DNA of 64,000 nucleotides from Ficedula albicollis (lineage: Eukaryota > Chordata > Aves > Passeriformes > Muscicapidae). Positions within the stretch are counted from its first letter, which is position 1. Each line of letters opens with the position of its first letter. This document shows, piece by piece, positions 11,701 through 20,998 of the stretch. Both the position numbers and the translations under genes were made by a program. The stretch is taken from positions 70,666,303 to 70,730,302 of the forward strand of contig NC_021672.1 of the NCBI RefSeq assembly GCF_000247815.1, read 5' to 3'. The notes beneath the pieces are model-generated. The model saw only the letters and a list, made by a program, of their open reading frames with translations. It was not told where the DNA came from and did not search any database.

Positions 11701-14700
11701 TGGAAGATGTACTTGCTTTTCCTTTTGTGATAACAGCCACTGTTGTGACTGTGTGATAACAGTTGTGACCTCAATGTCTCCTGACATTCTTCCCAATTGT
11801 TTGGAAATCATGAAGAATAAATGTAAGAGGCTGGGCCTCCTCTCTTTGTCATTAAACTGTCAGATGAGTCTTTGAGTTTGTCTAGAATGTCCCAGTAATG
11901 ACTGTTAAAGCCCTGCTGTGCTGTGTCCTCTGTTTCTCACCAAGCTTTTTGTAATGTTTCCTGATACTAAACATTTCTCACTGTTTCTCTTATCTTTAAC
12001 AAATTACTCTCTCTTTGTGCTTCAGGGAAGATGGTGAAAAAAGTCTGTCCTTGCAACCAGCTCTGTAGTAATTATCTTATTTCTGTTATCTCCAATTCCT
12101 GATTGTAAATCTATTCATCAGCTTTTCCTGGTCACTGAAGCCTTATGTCCCTGACTCTGTCTCCAGCACAGCATCTGTGTGTCTGTGTTATGCCCTCTAA
12201 TGTGTGCTCTGTCCTTAGTGCATTAGTCTGGTGCTGCTCTTGCAGCCAGGTGGAGGCAGGCAGAGCCTCCCCTTCCCTGTGCAGCTCTGCTCTCGCTAAC
12301 GAGAGCAGCATCAGGGTCAGTTGCTCACTGTAATGTGCTGGAGTTGTACTCAGAGCAGCTGCTTGCTGTGGGATTTGATGGGGCTTGTCACCTCAGTGGT
12401 GGATCCAATTGCAGACACTCCTCCAACGTTTTAAAAGCCTAAGAGTAAGCTATCAGATAGCTCCAGTGTGTCTCCCAAAGCAAGAGATGTTCAGAAAAGC
12501 CTGCGTGTGCACATGTCATTTAAGACTGTTTTAAAGGTGTCATTTGACTGTGGTTTATGGGGGGAAAAACCCAAGGGCAGAGTGAAGGCATTCTAGGTAG
12601 TGGGCTGGAGAGAGAGAGCCTGTTCCACTTGGGATCCCCCATGGCAGAGCAGAACTGGGGACGGCTGCTGTGACCGAGCAGGAATGTGGGGGGTTGTTTC
12701 CATGGAATGCTACAAGTTGAAGCACTTGCTTTTCAGCCTCTTGTGGATGGCAGTTTCTGCAGGCAGAGAGTGTGTCAGAGTTAAATCTGAAACTCCTGAG
12801 AAGTCAGTTTTAAATGGACATCAGGTGAGAGCTCAGCTCTGATGCTGTAGGCTGGTATGCCTGTGATCTGAGACAGGAGCTCCCTGACAAAGTCCCTTCG
12901 GGAGACAAAGCTCTGGCAGCCTTTGTCACCCTGAACTAATCTAGTTCTTTGGAACACTCTTTTCTGAGTGATCTTTGATCTCTTCAGCTGAATGTGCTGT
13001 AGTATATGCCTCAATTAGCTCTCCCCCTCCCATAGCCTGAGGAAGCTGTGCAGGGTAGGTCCAGGATGCAGAGTACTTAGTGATTATAGTGGGAATGTGA
13101 AACAGCACAAGTGGATGCTGGCCATCCTGAAGAGGATGAGAGCAAGTGTGTCAATTCCTGCATGAACCCTCACGGTGGAATGTGATTATTTACTGGTTTT
13201 GGCAGTGTTCCCCCTCACCCAAGTACCTCTTCCACGCTTTTGCCTCATTTGTATTTAACTTCACCTTTCACATCATTGCTCTTATTAAATGATTGTATCC
13301 AGAGCCCTTTCCACATGATGCATGCTTAAGGTTCTTGTTACTTCACAGCAGACTTTCCTTGTACCACACAGTGTTCCTGCTCCTCTCCATCAGTGCTGCA
13401 GCCTCACTCCCTGCTCAGGGAACCTTTTTCTTCCCTTGCTGTGTGTTCTGGCATGTCTGCCCCCACTAACACCTCCTGTGGGCACCCATCCCAGGAGCCA
13501 TTCCCATGCTTGAGCTGGAACTGGAGGGATGGATCCATGTCCTTCCCTCCTCAGCACTACCAGAGGCAGTAACACTTTGTTTATTTGTCCTGCATAGTAA
13601 GTATGTCACCTTCCTAATCCACTCCTCAGTACGAAACATTCCTGCAGGGGTTTGGAACCAGTTCTTTCTGTGATACAGTGGTGGCAAGGAATGTGGCTGA
13701 TGGCCAGGGAAAGTGGGACAGATGAAGGACCTGCCAGGCAAGAGACAGTGACTCTGTTATTTGGCCTTTGCAGTAGAGATGTGATGTTCAATGCTGGCAT
13801 TTCTGTGATCCACCTCTAAATAGCTTCCCTCCAGAAATGCCTGCCATAAACTCAGGTTTTCATGGATTTCCCAGGTGCAGTCTCCTGAGGGAGCAAGTAG
13901 GAATATTTGAGGAACTGCAGGAATAGGTGAGGATAAGTGCTAGCAGTGCTGTCTTTAGCCCTGCTGATGCTGGTTTTGTTGTTGCATCTGCCCTAGTGGT
14001 TAACTGGCACTTCCACGTCTGTAAATGAGGATACTTTGCAATACTGCTGGGAATTTAAGATCCTAGGAAATCCTTAAGATTTCTTTGCTTCATGTTATGA
14101 GGTCTGCCTTTTAAAGCCCTAGGTTGGAGTGCAGTTGCCTGTTTATAAACATGAGGGGCATAGGAAGGCTGTCCAAAACGAAACTTCTAGGTTGGTTTTC
14201 CCCCCCCCACAGGATATAATATTCAACAAGCTTTCTAGCAGAACTGAAACCTGGCATTTATGTGAAGGGGTTTTGTGTTCTTGCAGTGAAAAGAGAAACC
14301 TGTCAGAGCTTGTCTGAGGAATACTCTCACTTCTGCCTTCTTTAAGCTGTTTTAGTTGTTTGCATCTCAAATGCTTATTCTTTTGACTTAGGAAATCTGA
14401 ACCATAAGAGAAAAAAAATGCTTTTAGAGGCAAAAACCAAAATTTAATGCGGTGCAGACTTTCCTTGCTGATCCTGGCTGTTTGGTGGATGAAGACAGTC
14501 CCATCTGTTTATCCTCAAGAACATAAGTATGGCAGCTATTGGAAACAACAGTTGCTGCTTCTGACTGGGGCTTTTTTTTTTGGTTTTTTAACTTTTTTGG
14601 ATTTGTTTCCTGTTTTTGTAAATTGGGTGAGTTTTTCTCTTCACAAAGCAGAGATAATTTGCTACAGAGCAGCTGGTGATGCTGATTTTACTGCTCCTTA

Positions 14701-15947
14701 CTCAGCATCCAGCATTGTCCTCCAAGGTGGAATTGACCTGTGCCAGTGGTGGTTGCTGCTGATTAAAATTTGTAGGGTGAGAGCCTTGTGCCTCTGTCAC
14801 TCAGTGCTGAAATCTAATGTCCTTTTTTTCTACAAAGACCTGTAGGCTGCCACCACTCCCCCCTTAGGATGACTTCTTGCAAAGTGAAACACTCTGAATC
14901 TGAGAAAATGCCTGTAGGAGTCCTTGCAGTTCCCACTTCAGTGTGTCCTGGAATTGAAGCTCAGAATTAATCTGCATGGCGGTTTAACTCTTGGTGTGCC
15001 ATTACCACAGTTACTCAGTGCACCGGAGACAGCTCAGCGCTGAGCCAGGTGCTGATGGCTGTGTTTGTGTTTGTAGGGACCAGCAGCACCAACACAGTGG
15101 GGGCTGCAGTGAACAGCCAGGCCCCCCAGAGCCAGCCCTCGGCCATGGCCTCCAGCCGCAAGGGCACCTTCACCGACGACCTGCACAAGCTGGTGGACAA
15201 CTGGGCCCGGGACGCCATGAACCTGTCTGGCAAGAAGGTTGGCAAAGGGCACAGCAGCTACGAGGTGAGGGGTGACCTCTGGGGGCTCGTGGCGAGAAGC
15301 TGTGGGCGTCCTTCTGTCTGCCTGGGGTTCCAAACGACCTCTGGGGGCTCGTGGCGAGAAGCTGTGGGTGTCTTCTGTCTCCCTGGGGTTCCAAACAGAG
15401 AAGCTGTGGGCGTCCTTCTGTCTGCCTGGGGTTCCAAACGCAGCTGGGCAGCAGCTCTGGAATGCTGCTCTGGAAAGCTGGCTCTTTGTGTGGAGGATGT
15501 ACTGCCTGCTCTGGGAGGGAAGGGGAACTAAAGGGGAGGGCCATTGGGAATACCCATTGGGAGCGGGATGTGGACTGGTGGTTTTTAAAGCACAGTTGTG
15601 TAACTTCTCTCCGTGGTTGGACTGCCTTTCAGGGCCCTGGAATGGCAAGAAAGTTCTCGGCCCCAGGTCAGCTGTGTATCTCGATGGCATCTTCCCTGGG
15701 TGCTACGCCCATCCCTGCAGCATCAGCTACCTCTTTAGGTCCCTTCAGCAAGGCCATGTGCCCCCCGCAGCAGTACGGTTACCCAGCAGCCTCCTTCCCC
15801 CCGCCCTGGAGTGGCCCAGGGGGGCCAGCACAGCCACAGCTCGGCCAGTTCCAGCCCGTGGGGGCCACCTCTTTGCAAAGCTTCAACATCAGCAACTTGC
15901 AGAAGTCTGTCAGCAACCCTCCAGGCTCCAACCTGCGGACCACTTAG
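2653..15947 (+). CDS. WNK1: WNK1 C-terminal coding region, partial (last 8 constitutive exons)
   Basis: Serine/threonine kinase WNK1 (with no lysine 1). The protein senses chloride and osmolarity and activates SPAK (STK39) and OSR1 (OXSR1), which phosphorylate NCC, NKCC and KCC cotransporters. The kinase domain lies upstream of this window. Joined exons are 2653-2739, 3361-3430, 4903-4979, 5470-6128, 6996-7198, 8402-8596, 15077-15264 and 15633-15947. They sum to 1794 nt with every phase matching, giving 597 codons plus TAG at 15945-15947. Seen directly: three RFXV docking motifs (RFQV, RFQV, RFSV), an acidic stretch followed by a heptad-rich coiled coil (EIQELQSRQKQEIESLY), a basic GRRRRPTKGK patch, and the end NLRTT. 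These match my memory of the human WNK1 C-terminus closely. All introns are GT-AG. Phases and order are strong evidence; the exact 5' limit of the gene is outside the window. Confidence 0.96.
3361..3430 (+). CDS. WNK1: WNK1 exon, Ser/Thr-rich linker
   Basis: Exon of 70 nt between acceptor TTGAACCTGCAG and donor GTAAGA. It encodes a Ser/Thr/Val-rich segment (SVPSVASTTVTGPVSTATQS) and ends in phase 1. The sequence is weakly conserved relative to human, as expected for disordered linker. The call rests on splice sites, phase and position. Confidence 0.8.
4903..4979 (+). CDS. WNK1: WNK1 exon ending in first RFQV docking motif
   Basis: Exon of 77 nt with acceptor TTTTGCTTAG at 4901-4902. I prefer this acceptor to the CAG ten bases downstream because it restores Val-Leu-Ala, as in human WNK1, and follows the better pyrimidine tract. 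It ends KMGRFQ in phase 0, so the SPAK/OSR1-binding motif RFQV is completed by the first codon of the next exon. Confidence 0.88.
5470..6128 (+). CDS. WNK1: WNK1 large C-terminal exon with RFXV motifs and coiled-coil start
   Basis: Exon of 659 nt and the largest WNK1 exon here. It starts VSVAVDD, completing the upstream RFQV. It then carries GRFQVTTT and GRFSV about ten residues apart, both canonical RFXV sites for the conserved C-terminal domain of SPAK and OSR1. The 3' part encodes SSYMSSDNESDIEDEDLKLE, an acidic serine-rich lead-in to the coiled coil. It ends in phase 2 at donor GTAAGG. The middle third diverges from human while both ends are nearly invariant. Confidence 0.95.
6129..6995 (+). 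other. WNK1 intron
   Basis: Intron of 867 bp between donor GTAAGG and acceptor TTGTTAG. Nothing else recognised. Confidence 0.8.
6996..7198 (+). CDS. WNK1: WNK1 coiled-coil and basic-patch exon
   Basis: Exon of 203 nt. It encodes HLKEIQELQSRQKQEIESLY, the C-terminal coiled coil used for WNK-WNK association, then PPAVIIPPAAPLSGRRRRPT and a Ser/Lys-rich tail. One position that is His in the human sequence as I recall it (RQKHEIE) is Gln here. The acceptor is TTGTTAG and the donor GTAAGG. Confidence 0.94.
7199..8401 (+). other. WNK1 intron
   Basis: Intron of 1203 bp. It contains the 192-bp tandem duplication described separately and is otherwise plain. Confidence 0.8.
7362..7745. repeat. 192-bp tandem duplication in WNK1 intron
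   Basis: Copy 1 (7362-7553) and copy 2 (7554-7745) both start GTCTTACCTGAGACTTTTTC and end near CCCTCCTGAAACT. They differ at only a few bases (ACAGTATGG against ACAATATGG, and a short run near AAAGATA). The junction is exact, with no spacer. Confidence 0.93.
8402..8596 (+). CDS. WNK1: WNK1 exon (NLYSAFTSDGA exon)
   Basis: Exon of 195 nt encoding LLQPLKPSPSSENLYSAFTS and SVPSLSAPGQ, very close to human WNK1. The acceptor is TTTTTCCTCTAG. The donor GTAAGA leaves phase 1, which is compatible both with the constitutive exon at 15077 and with the alternative exon at 9682. Confidence 0.94.
9682..9753 (+). CDS. WNK1: WNK1 alternative exon (FNCASERVTFKPGG)
   Basis: Exon of 72 nt (24 codons, length divisible by 3) with acceptor TTGTTTTCTCACAG and donor GTACGC. 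It encodes FNCASERVTFKPGGRRTRFL in the phase left by the upstream exon. I recall this segment from WNK1 isoforms with extra C-terminal exons. Because it is a multiple of 3, inclusion or skipping keeps the frame. Its conservation in a bird suggests a retained function, but which tissues include it cannot be read here. Confidence 0.8.
12026..12067 (+). CDS. WNK1: WNK1 alternative micro-exon (MVKKVCPCNQLC)
   Basis: Exon of 42 nt (14 codons) with acceptor CTTTGTGCTTCAG and donor GTAATT. It encodes KMVKKVCPCNQLC with three cysteines, in phase with both the exon at 9682 and the exon at 15077. It matches a known WNK1 isoform segment as I remember it. The weak donor fits alternative use. Confidence 0.75.
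15077..15264 (+). CDS. WNK1: WNK1 exon (GTFTDDLHKLVDNWARDA)
   Basis: Exon of 188 nt encoding SSRKGTFTDDLHKLVDNWAR and DAMNLSGKK, one of the most conserved blocks of the WNK C-terminus. The acceptor is TGTTTGTAG and the donor GTGAGG, ending in phase 0. A 62-bp tandem repeat begins ten bases after the exon. Confidence 0.95.
15265..15632 (+). other. WNK1 last intron
   Basis: Intron of 368 bp. Nearly half is the short tandem repeat at 15274-15440. Confidence 0.85.
15274..15440. repeat. 62-bp minisatellite-like repeat, 2.7 copies, in last WNK1 intron
   Basis: Units start at 15274 and 15336 with GACCTCTGGGGGCTCGTGG and end TGGGGTTCCAAAC. A third, 5'-truncated unit covers 15397-15440. Units differ by a few substitutions and one base deletion. 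The first unit begins ten bases after the upstream exon but does not copy the splice donor. Confidence 0.9.
15633..15947 (+). CDS. WNK1: WNK1 terminal coding exon
   Basis: Terminal exon starting GPGMARKFSAPGQLCISM and ending SNLRTT with TAG at 15945-15947. These are the WNK1 C-terminal residues seen in human. Between them is a Pro/Gly/Gln-rich stretch (CPPQQYGYPA; LGQFQPVGATSLQSFNISN). The acceptor is ACTGCCTTTCAG. The 3' UTR follows directly. Confidence 0.95.
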   Translation, partial: GPGMARKFSAPGQLCISMASSLGATPIPAASATSLGPFSKAMCPPQQYGYPAASFPPPWSGPGGPAQPQLGQFQPVGATSLQSFNISNLQKSVSNPPGSNLRTT

Positions 15948-16719
15948 CCACGCTCGGAGCCCCTGCTGGCTGCGCCTGGGGACAGGACCTGGGGAGGGAG
16001 ATGGGCCTCTATCAATACTAGTGCTGCAATGAACTGGTGGCTTGCCAGACTGGGAATGAATTTCTCTTTTCCTACCATTGCTGTCAACTCTGTAGCGGGA
16101 GTTTCCCCACACACTCGGAAGGGGGAGGAGGATGATGAGCATCCTTGTGATGGGACAGTGCTTTTCACTGAGGGGGCTGCTCTTGTGTGCAGCGAGAGCT
16201 GCCAGGAGAAGCCCTGGGGTCAGTTCATACAGTCTTGCTGTAAAATTTTCCTGGAGGGAGAGCTGAACCCAGCATGAGGCTCTAGCATGCTTCTCACCTC
16301 TTCCTGGAGAACCAAGATCAGGAAAAAGCTGTCCAAATCCCCCTCCTCTCCCTCTCCCCAGTCAATAGTATCTGGCTCTGAAATGATGGGGCACACGAAT
16401 GGACTTGTGGTGCAGCCCATGCTTGATAGGTCATTACTGCTTTAAGTAAGATATTAACAGCTTTGACTGCAGCATTAGAGCAATTTAAATTGTTAAAAAA
16501 AAATTTTAAAAGTTCCCTGCGGACATGTACTTACCATCAGTTTTGATGTGGAAACACTGTGATATATAAATGTTGTTGGACAACAGTAGTTTAAAAATGA
16601 GTGGAATATAGAGGGTTAAAAAAGTTAAAAAGAAAAAAACGGGAAAAAAAGCTAGCTATATCCTTATACTTATTGGAGACACTTTAACTTTTTCCTTTGT
16701 ATTTTCATTGTATTAGATA

Positions 16720-16725
16720 AATAAA
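16720..16725 (+). promoter_or_regulatory. candidate proximal poly(A) signal of WNK1
   Basis: AATAAA inside TAGATAAATAAATG, 773 bp after the stop codon, with T/G-rich sequence downstream. Confidence 0.55.
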
Positions 16726-17266
16726 TGTGAATGTAAAATTGTATAAATTAATGTACTTGAATACTTGTCTGTTCTCCCAGTATGCTTGCTGGATATTTTA
16801 GTGCCTTGGACTTCTCTTGCTTCTGCAGTTTAGCGTCGTTTCCCAGCAGAGCCCAGGTGGGCAGAGGGCAAGGTGAGGGCAGGGTGTCTGTGCCCAGCGC
16901 CCGGGACGTGCAGGGGAGGGCACGAGTGCGGGTCGGAGCAGTTCTGTGTGTGGGGAAACTCGTGCAGGCGGGCAGAGCTGAAGGTGTGGGGTGACAGGGG
17001 CCAGGTGGGCTGGGACAGAGGGATGCAGGTGAAGCTAAAACAAGACTTAACCAATATTGGCTCTGGAGGCAGGAGGGCTGGGTCAGGAACGGAGAGAGGA
17101 GGGGAGAACGTGTATCTTTGGGAAAGGCCCGACTTAGGATGCAGTTTGACTCCACCTGCAAAGTGGTAAAGATGTTTGGTCAGGATGTGGCTTGAGGGAG
17201 AGGTGCCATTGCTCGTTGGCATGGGCTTGTCTGCTGGGATTGCTTTTCTTACCTTTTTTTTTTTTT

Positions 17267-18605
17267 GGTAAAATTCATTTAAGCCAGGAACAGACTGTCC
17301 TGGTGCAACGTCCATTGCCGGCAATGGATGTACTTGAAACAGCCGGCATCAAGAAGTTTCCTCTGTCTGTCTTGGAGGATTTACAATTTTGTTCACTCTT
17401 AACAAATTTCAAGCTGGTACCAGGACTGTCACTGTCTGTCACTTGTCACCTCTTAGTACTTGTACTGTATCTTCTGCTTTGGTCATTCTCCCTCTTCGTA
17501 TTTAAGAAATACTGGTTTCCTCTTCAAAGTCGAAATAATACCAGCCAGTATTTATGTAGTGCTGCAGAAAGCTGTGAAGGATGAGGGTGCAGCTTTCCTG
17601 GTGCTTGGGAGCAGCTCACCAGCATCCTGGAGGCTGGTGCATCACAGGGTGTTACTTGTCCACGTTTGTTTTAATCTCAGAGCCTGTTCCCTGCTGGGGC
17701 CTTAGCAGGGAGTTGTTGTGTCTGCAGATGTTCTCACTCTTCCATTTTCACCAAGAAACGAGATGCTTTGTGCTCCTGTCCCTCGTTTTGCAGCAGTTGT
17801 GGCAGCAGGGCAGGCCCAGAGGAGAGGAGGGGCTCCAGGGGGAGCAGGAGAGCAGCGAGCTCAGGGCTGAGCCAGGCAGGAATCAGTGGAAGGATGGATG
17901 GATGGATGCAGGGAACCAGGAGCAGTTTCCTTTTTTTTTTTTTTTTGGTAAAATTCATTTAAGCCAGGAACAGACTGTCCTGGTGCAACGTCCATTGCCG
18001 GCAATGGATGTACTTGAAACAGCCGGCATCAAGAAGTTTCCTCTGTCTGTCTTGGAGGATTTACAATTTTGTTCACTCTTAACAAATTTCAAGCTGGTAC
18101 CAGGACTGTCACTGTCTGTCACTTGTCACCTCTTAGTACTTGTACTGTATCTTCTGCTTTGGTCATTCTCCCTCTTCGTATTTAAGAAATACTGGTTTCC
18201 TCTTCAAAGTCGAAATAATACCAGCCAGTATTTATGTAGTGCTGCAGAAAGCTGTGAAGGATGAGGGTGCAGCTTTCCTGGTGCTTGGGAGCAGCTCACC
18301 AGCATCCTGGAGGCTGGTGCATCACAGGGTGTTACTTGTCCACGTTTGTTTTAATCTCAGAGCCTGTTCCCTGCTGGGGCCTTAGCAGGGAGTTGTTGTG
18401 TCTGCAGATGTTCTCACTCTTCCATTTTCACCAAGAAACGAGATGCTTTGTGCTCCTGTCCCTCGTTTTGCAGCAGTTGTGGCAGCAGGGCAGGCCCAGA
18501 GGAGAGGAGGGGCTCCAGGGGGAGCAGGAGAGCAGCGAGCTCAGGGCTGAGCCAGGCAGGAATCAGTGGAAGGATGGATGGATGGATGCAGGGAACCAGG
18601 AGCAG
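17267..18605. repeat. 680-bp tandem duplication in the WNK1 3' UTR
   Basis: Copy 1 is 17267-17925 and copy 2 is 17947-18605. They are separated by a T-rich linker that also precedes copy 1. Translations of both copies in several frames are identical, so I see no difference over 659 bp. Each ends with a short GGAT microsatellite and AGGAGCAG. The breakpoints fall in poly-T. This is either a very recent duplication or a false duplication in assembly. Confidence 0.95.
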
Positions 18606-18815
18606 GGACAGAGCTGAGGCAGTAATGAGACAAGGGCAATATTCATGGCAGAGGAGCTGGTCAGCTGGATGCAGCACATGGTTATTTAAATTTGATCTAA
18701 TAAGTTTGAGGTCGTTTTTTCACTTAATGTTATGCAAGAACTGGTTTTATTTACCATTGATTTTTTTTTTTCTCCCTCCCTCTCCTCCTGTGGATGAATA
18801 ACTGAAGTCTAGAGG

Positions 18816-18821
18816 AATAAA
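18816..18821 (+). promoter_or_regulatory. candidate distal poly(A) signal of WNK1
   Basis: AATAAA in GAGGAATAAACTAATG, downstream of the 680-bp duplication. Confidence 0.5.
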
Positions 18822-18945
18822 CTAATGCTACTGAACTGTTAAATTATTTTGTTTAATATTACACTTTGAGTATCTTTTTCCACATAAAATCTGTTTCTGA
18901 ATTACAAGCGTTTTCTTTACATTATTTAACAATGTACACTGTAAA

Positions 18946-18951
18946 AATAAA
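18946..18951 (+). promoter_or_regulatory. candidate most distal poly(A) signal of WNK1
   Basis: Clustered AATAAA hexamers in an A-rich block (18942-18968), followed within about 50 bases by a GT-rich element (GGTTGGTTGTGTTTTCC), the usual poly(A)-site arrangement. Confidence 0.55.
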
Positions 18952-18969
18952 AATAAAAAAAATAAAATT

Positions 18970-20345
18970 AATTGAAACTTTGGGCTTCCCTGGCTGTGGT
19001 TGGTTGTGTTTTCCACAGTTGGTGGAAGTAGAGGTGGAGGGAGGGAGTGTCCTGTGCTAGCTTGTAGCACTGGGGGATGAGCCGGGTGTTTCTGGGCTGG
19101 ATGTGAGCAGGGGCTGGGACAAGGGACTCCTCAGCCACCTTAAAAACAGGAATTCAGTCCTCGGATTGCAACTGGAATGGTCAAGAGTGAACAACTTCCC
19201 AGCGTCATTCCCAACTGCAGACTTGCAGGAATTTGGTATTTCTAAACACTAATTGCTGCGGCATTTCTTTCCATTTTAAGCACAGCTTCTGTTATGAGTC
19301 ACGCTGCGCAAGCCTCCGAGGGGAAAAAAAACCTCCCAGTGTAAGTTTCCTGCCCTTTTCAAAGGGACCAATCCCGAGAGGCTCATGGCAGTGACTTTAT
19401 TAGGGGAGGCACAGCAATATTTGCACTGTTTCCAGAGCCAGCAAGCTGAGGCCGTTACCTTTCTGTTTCAGACTGTGAGTTTTTTTCGTTGTGAAGTTTT
19501 GGGGCAGTTTGAACTCAGTAATTGGGAAGGTCTGCAGGCTCCCTTCCTAGCAGGTATATGGTTTCAACAGCGAGGGCGTGACTCAAACATGTGGAATGTG
19601 CTTCTTGCCTGAGCTTTTCTGAAGGCAGCACTGAACTGGCCAGAAACAAGCACGGGGAAATGTGAAACTGTTTCCTAGATGTAATCTATTACTGTCAATT
19701 ACAGCTTGTCCTGTCTTTCCAGCTGAAGTCAAACCCTGTTCTTTGTCCTGGACAGTAAAGGATCTTTTAAGGGAAAAGGACTGATTAAGTGATGAAGGCA
19801 GAGTAGGAGGAAGAGGAACAAATGCTGAATATTCTAAATGTCTTGACAGTTAGAGCAGTGAGGCAAACCATGGGAGTAAGGTCCCATTTGAGGCCTGAAA
19901 TTGATGTCAGGGTTGGTACGTGTAAATTTTCCTGGTTTTCCTCTAACTTCCACATGTGGCATCACTCTTGCCTCCCCCCATGGCCTCCTGGGGACAGTGG
20001 CACCGCTCCTGCCACAGGAGCAGCGCTGCCAGCAGAGCCGAGCCCTGCAGTGGCGCCGCCCGGAACTGCAGGGAACAGAACCGGCCAGCCCAGAACCCCT
20101 CCCTTTCCTGCACGCAGCTGCTCCAGGTGCAGAAGGGAGTATTCTTCCAGAACAGCTTACAAATTCTTCTTTTGGCCTGCTCATTACAAGGACCGAGCAG
20201 CTTTTGGCTTTGCTGTGGCCTCTGACCCCCCTGCGAGGTTTCTGTTTGCCCATCCCAAAGTGCTGCCCCTTCAGCAGGGAAGGAGGTGGAGTGGCTGCAG
20301 GGCAGAGAGGCACCAACAGCTCCCAGCGGGGTTTGTTTTTCGAAT
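18970..20345. other. convergent intergenic region between WNK1 and RAD52
   Basis: No exon with splice-site or homology support on either strand. Open frames near 19.9-20.3 kb overlap on both strands and look like GC-rich noise. One or both gene tails may extend into this interval. Confidence 0.6.
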
Positions 20346-20350
20346 TCATG

Positions 20351-20356
20351 TTTATT
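20351..20356 (-). promoter_or_regulatory. candidate RAD52 poly(A) signal
   Basis: TTTATT on the plus strand, so AATAAA on the RAD52 strand, about 585 bp after the stop codon. It is the nearest canonical hexamer I find downstream of RAD52, and it would leave about 590 bp of 3' UTR. Confidence 0.5.
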
Positions 20357-20939
20357 TCTGTATTGAAAGAGGTTGGAACTTACTTTAAAACATCAGTGCA
20401 GCTCCAAAGGATTGGAGGAGGCACGGGGCTGCCGTGTGCGGGCTGGCAGCAGCCCCGGCAGGTTCCTGCCCTGGGGCACAGGCTGGGGAATGGGAACAGG
20501 CTCAGGAACCAGGGGCTCTGCCCCTGCACCTCAGCCACAGCCACAGCTTGTCCCTTCTGTCCCCTGGCCACAACCCCCCTGCTCCCCACTCTACTAAAAA
20601 TCTCTGTCTCTGTGCTGGAATGCAGCACTGAGGGAGAGACAAGCTATGAATTGCATCTCATTTTTAACAATCCATTCTGTTACAATTTACAGGTAATATC
20701 CACTTGTAATATGGCGTAAGTCTCGTGATGCAGAGCACAGATAATGGCATGGTTGTAAAAAAAGGCATCTGAAATACATAATAACCTAAGAGTACATGAA
20801 GTTCTTGCTGATTGTGTGAAACTCTTCTCTGTTGCTTCACCATCATGTACAGCAGAGTCCATGTGGTGACACAATTTGGAAAGCCAGCTGCAGCCTTGTG
20901 ATGTAATCCATGACAGAGGCACAGACCCCACACGGTGCC

Positions 20940-20998
20940 TCACGCAGGTTCCAGCTTCCTTTTCTTCAAGCTCTGATTTCTCCCGAGTGGGCTGCACC
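20940..20998 (-). CDS. RAD52: RAD52 terminal exon with C-terminal NLS
   Basis: Short terminal exon encoding [18 protein letters not shown] and TGA. It matches the human end KKRKYDPS, a nuclear-localisation tail. Acceptor TTCTCCCTGTGTGGTAG. Confidence 0.88.

Larger units (their letters stand above)
8597..15076 (+). other. WNK1 intron holding two alternative exons
   Basis: Long interval between constitutive exons. It contains alternative exons at 9682-9753 and 12026-12067. The remaining stretches (8597-9681, 9754-12025, 12068-15076) show no other splice-flanked conserved coding segment that I can support. Many short open frames here are uninformative. Confidence 0.7.
15948..18965 (+). other. 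WNK1: WNK1 3' untranslated region (probable extent)
   Basis: Sequence after the WNK1 stop. It contains an AATAAA at 16720-16725 in an AT-rich block, then more GC-rich DNA, then a large tandem duplication, then further AATAAA signals at 18816 and 18946. Human WNK1 has a long 3' UTR, so the distal signals may be the main site. Which site is used cannot be decided from sequence. Confidence 0.6.

Noticed and set aside
15272..16021. 249-codon frame over the last WNK1 intron and exon
   Set aside because: Out of frame with the conserved WNK1 terminal exon; a shadow.
17192..18617. Open frames of 118-227 codons in the WNK1 3' UTR
   Set aside because: They follow the duplicated non-coding unit and have no recognisable domain or splice structure.
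19822..20719. 188- and 272-codon frames between WNK1 and RAD52
   Set aside because: Overlapping frames on both strands in GC-rich DNA, no homology that I recognise; likely chance.
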